A DNA stretch of 64,000 bases from positions 1,129,285 to 1,193,284 of the forward strand of contig JACTAT010000027.1 in NCBI GenBank assembly GCA_014526335.1, given 5' to 3'. Position numbers and translations under genes: made by a program. Under the pieces are notes generated by a model that was not told where the DNA came from, made no database searches, and saw only the letters and a program-made list of their open reading frames with translations. The stretch is from Chrysaora quinquecirrha (taxonomy: Eukaryota > Cnidaria > Scyphozoa > Semaeostomeae > Pelagiidae). Below, one piece after another: positions 60,945-64,000 of this stretch (its first letter is position 1; each line of letters begins with the position of its first letter).

Positions 60945-61787
60945 CTGTGAAAAAGTAAGATAAGTTGAGTTTGCAGATTCACTTGCATATCGTTATATCA
61001 TACGAAGCTTCACTAAGACAAACAACAGCAAGCTACGTTTCTACACACATCTGCTGCCTATTTGTGGCCCATTATTGGATAAATAAAAGAATTTAACTCT
61101 CTAGAAAATGAATGAGGGGTGCCTTACAAATTAGTTTGGCCAGGGAGTGCTGAAGACGGTTTTGTCCTTTGCTCAGCTGCCCAATTAATCAAGAAGAAAA
61201 GGGGTCCCATTACTTTAAAACATATATAAGGGGTCGAATTACTTTCTTGTTATATCCAAGTTCGAATGAAAAGCATCCGCAGACCATGTTTACCAGATCC
61301 AAATTAATACGGATTCAGTTTTGATCAGTGACGATTTTCTTTGCGTTTACACAGAATCAGATCCAATGCAGATTGTGTTTTCACAATCACAGATATAGTC
61401 GAGTAAGATAGTTGGTGTAAGATTACCAAAACAAAATTGCATCAAATGGACGAGGATTCAGAAACTGACAAATTTTCTTGCCTTCTTTCTGATCCGTACC
61501 AATTTTGGGTCGATTTCAACTCTGTTGTCGTGACGAACGGATAAATATGGGAATGAATCCAATCCATCCACCATCCATTGAATGGGAATGGATGAATGAA
61601 AGGGAACGGACTGAATCGGATAGGGTACAATCGAGTTTACCTTGCAGAGCGATCCGAACCGGCACAGATAGCTGATCTTAAGAGTTACGGATCAACCAGG
61701 TCTAGCGTAAACTAACTCTACTAAATAAACTATATATTGTACTATATATCTGTACGAAATATAGCTATCTAGTCGGGCATACAGCTA
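60945..61787. other. Upstream region of gene A, no gene seen
   Basis: Expected to hold the first intron or promoter. Short gaatgg and gatcca words near 61560-61630 look like MITE debris. Confidence 0.4.
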
Positions 61788-62382
61788 CAGTTGACATCCG
61801 CTATCTCGACTGCCCGCTATCTTGAACATTCGCTATCGCGAACGAATTTCCATTTCCCTTGTTTTGGTATAAGGGTTTGTATAGAAAAATCATCCGCTAT
61901 CTCGAACCCCGTTATCTCGAACATTCGCTGCCTCGAACCATTTTCGATTTCCCATGGAGGAAAACCTGCTCTTTATCTCGAACTTTGCCAAATTTTCTGC
62001 TGAACTGGATAAAGAGACAGGCTGGAAATATGTATAAGTTCGCCTAGCGGAGCGGGAATGGCAGCAGCTATAAGTGATATGCTGCCCATGTATACAATAG
62101 ATGAAGCTGTTCTCTCTCGAGATGTGCTGGTGCTGCATCGCCATTATCTCAATTTCACCAATAGTAGGGATGAAATCAGATGAGCTTTGACTCCTATGTA
62201 AAAAATACCACACTTGTTTGATGAAATTTGGGATCAGTAACCCTGCATGTTAATAGGGGTTCCTTTTCTGACTTAAAACTATAATTTTTAATATTTATAT
62301 GGGGCATCCGTTTTTTCGAACATTCGCTATCTCGGACAAATTCCAGGTTCCCTTGAGAGTTCGAGATAGCGGATGTCAACTG
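61788..62382. mobile_element. Pogo/Tigger-like MITE, second copy
   Basis: Ends cagttgacatccgctatctc and gagatagcggatgtcaactg are a perfect inverted pair. Left flank TA; the right TA is lost. Reverse-oriented relative of 29545-30133, with the same ttcgagatagcga motifs and the same interior (cgctccgctaggtgaac as reverse complement). Confidence 0.85.
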
Positions 62383-62519
62383 CAAGTAGCTATCTGTGCT
62401 TACTTTGGTATGGATCCATTTGGATCCGTGCTAGTGTACACGGGGTTGAAACTTGCATTTTCAAATAAGAGTGGGGCTGACACTGTAGCTAATGCAAGGC
62501 TTTACAGCTAACAGTATAT

Positions 62520-62760
62520 GGTTCAACAAGATATTTGTTGTTTTGCATTGGCGATGTAACACATTTTTGCGGAAGTTTTCCTTAAAATTATCCTGGACCT
62601 ATTCTTCTTATCACGCAAGTTGACTCTCGCAGAAATTCTGTCTAAGCATATTTGTCGCAGCGTGGAGCCACTTCAGGATTTCTCAGAACAGGACATTTTG
62701 AGTTGTGTCGCGTCGCCAGAACAGGTGAAAATGTGGCGTCGCGAGGCTTGATTACAAATA
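62520..62760. repeat. Repeat alignable with 51560-51775
   Basis: Shares ttggcgatg(t/c)aacaca, gacctattcttcttatca, agccacttcaggatttctca and gaacagg in the same order. Confidence 0.6.
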
Positions 62761-62999
62761 AAGAAACTTCAAGTCTGCTTTTCTATATCTTAACACTAAA
62801 AACTTCAACAAACTTATACTTTATCCAACGTGAAACACAACAAAACTTCGTCATTTCCCAAAACTCTTCTCTTTCAGATCAACAACATAATCGTTCTTAA
62901 TAGCTTGAGTCCGCATTCCAAAACTCTCCTTCGCAGCATCCTCACAGCACATACAGTCGGTGAGGGTAGCTGACGGTCTTTTCCAAACAAACGGTCTTT

Positions 63000-63960
63000 C
63001 TCAGAGGTTTTTTGACAATCTTTGAAAAAACTGAAAAATACTGTCAGCGACTATATGGAAACATTAGAAAAGATCTCCAGAGAATGTTAAAGATCATCGA
63101 AGTCTCAAAGAGTCGCTAATAGTCGCTGAGATTATTGTTATCTAAGTGACCCTCCGCGACCCTGAAAGACTAAAAGCAGGCCAATACTAGGCCAATATGT
63201 TTCCTGAAAATACACGTTTTTTTGAAAGAAAACTTGGCTTCATTTTCAGACTGCCTGTTTTTATTTTTGGAGCGATTTTCACCACTTTAACAACACTTTC
63301 CCTACTCAAAAACATAATTTTTTTGCAAGGGCTTCACGCTGGTGAACTTTGCTTGTAATTATCTCAAGTAGTTTCGGAGATAGAGAAAATGCTGACCGAA
63401 TTTTGAGCCTGGTGTTTCTTATAAAGGTTGTTCTTATAAAGCAAAAAGTGTAGGCAAAATGTTAGTACGGTTTGCACCCGGCTTAAAAGATAACGTAAAC
63501 GGTATCAAAAATGTTGATGGAATATTCCAGCGACTTCCAACGTCCACGAAAGACCGACTCATACTTAGGAATTCATTTCGATTTGCCACATGGTTTTTTT
63601 TATTGAATTTTAAAGACCGGCAACGACTGCAAAGGGCCAGGTGATGTCTGTTGCAAAGTCCGACGCGATTCTAAATGACTTGAAACGACTGTAGAGGATC
63701 GTCGACAACCCTCAGCGACTTTATGTAAAGCTGCAAAGGAAAGGACTGGTTAATGTCTGCTGCAGAAGTCCGACGCGATTCTCTATGACTTGAAACGACT
63801 GTAGAAGATCGTCCACAACCTTCAGCGACTTTATGTAAAGCTGCAAAGGAAAGGACAGGTTAATGTCTGTTGCAGAAGCCCGATGCGATTCTCTATGACT
63901 TGGAACGACTGTAGAAGATCGTCCACAACCCTCAGCGACTTGACAGGAAATCGTAAATAG
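63000..63960. repeat. ~110-bp tandem repeats plus MITE-like ends
   Basis: At 63625-63955 three copies of gcaaaggaaaggac(t/a)ggtta, gtctg(c/t)tgcagaagtccga, gcgattctctatgacttg, aacgactgtagaagatcgtc and accctcagcgactttatgta. Looser agtcgct and gcgacc words start near 63050. gttcttataaagcaaaaagtg at 63429 is a MITE end. Confidence 0.85.
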
Positions 63961-64000
63961 TAACAAAAATTAGGCCGTTTTGATGGATAAAAGCTGTTCT

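Overview
This is eukaryotic, animal-type nuclear DNA: AT-rich, full of introns and dominated by mobile elements and simple repeats. Recognisable coding sequence is only about 10% of the window. The domain repertoire (TSP1, FN3, SEA, PAN-like, glutamate-receptor-like channel), the LINE tails and the many small DNA transposons point to a marine invertebrate, most likely an anthozoan cnidarian (coral or anemone). The species assignment is inference. All recognisable host coding sequence is on the minus strand.

Two head-to-tail paralogous genes account for it. The upstream gene (A, 60944 down to 50231) has a signal-peptide exon, four unrecognised cysteine-containing ectodomain exons plus a 33-nt microexon, one Ser/Thr-rich 42-nt exon and a terminal PAN/apple-like exon with a stop codon. 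It looks like a small secreted protein. The downstream gene (B, 40853 down to 4405) starts with the same exon series, with nearly identical exon lengths. It then continues through up to seven Ser/Thr-rich linker exons, two cysteine-rich exons, three TSP1 domains, a SEA domain split over three exons and three FN3 domains. It ends in an ionotropic-glutamate-receptor-like channel: ligand-binding half S1, M1, a pore loop with a potassium-channel-type filter THGYGD, M3, S2, M4 and a cytoplasmic tail. The initiator-Met exon of both genes was not found.

Gene B is the highlight. It appears to be a very large adhesion-type ectodomain joined to an inverted, potassium-filter glutamate-receptor-like pore. 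Intron phases support fusion by exon shuffling: the ectodomain exons are phase 1-1, while the channel part uses mixed phases. Oddities in gene B are a hAT element inserted inside one Ser/Thr exon, three apparent single-base frameshifts (all at short homopolymers, in one TSP1 and one FN3 exon), and a threefold tandem copy of the C-terminal coding end.

The rest is repeats. There are hAT, Harbinger-like (TAA target duplication), mariner/Tc1-like and pogo/Tigger-like non-autonomous elements, several with intact terminal repeats and target-site duplications. There are also two LINE 3' ends, a possible LTR, two families of tRNA-like SINEs, a 5S-rRNA-like SINE fragment, and satellite arrays at about 36-37, 47-50, 52.6-53.6 and 63-64 kb. 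Tetra-, penta- and trinucleotide tracts are common, and many elements are nested. Stretches 2941-3890, 40854-43090, 45190-46540 and 55117-56160 hold no gene that I can support.
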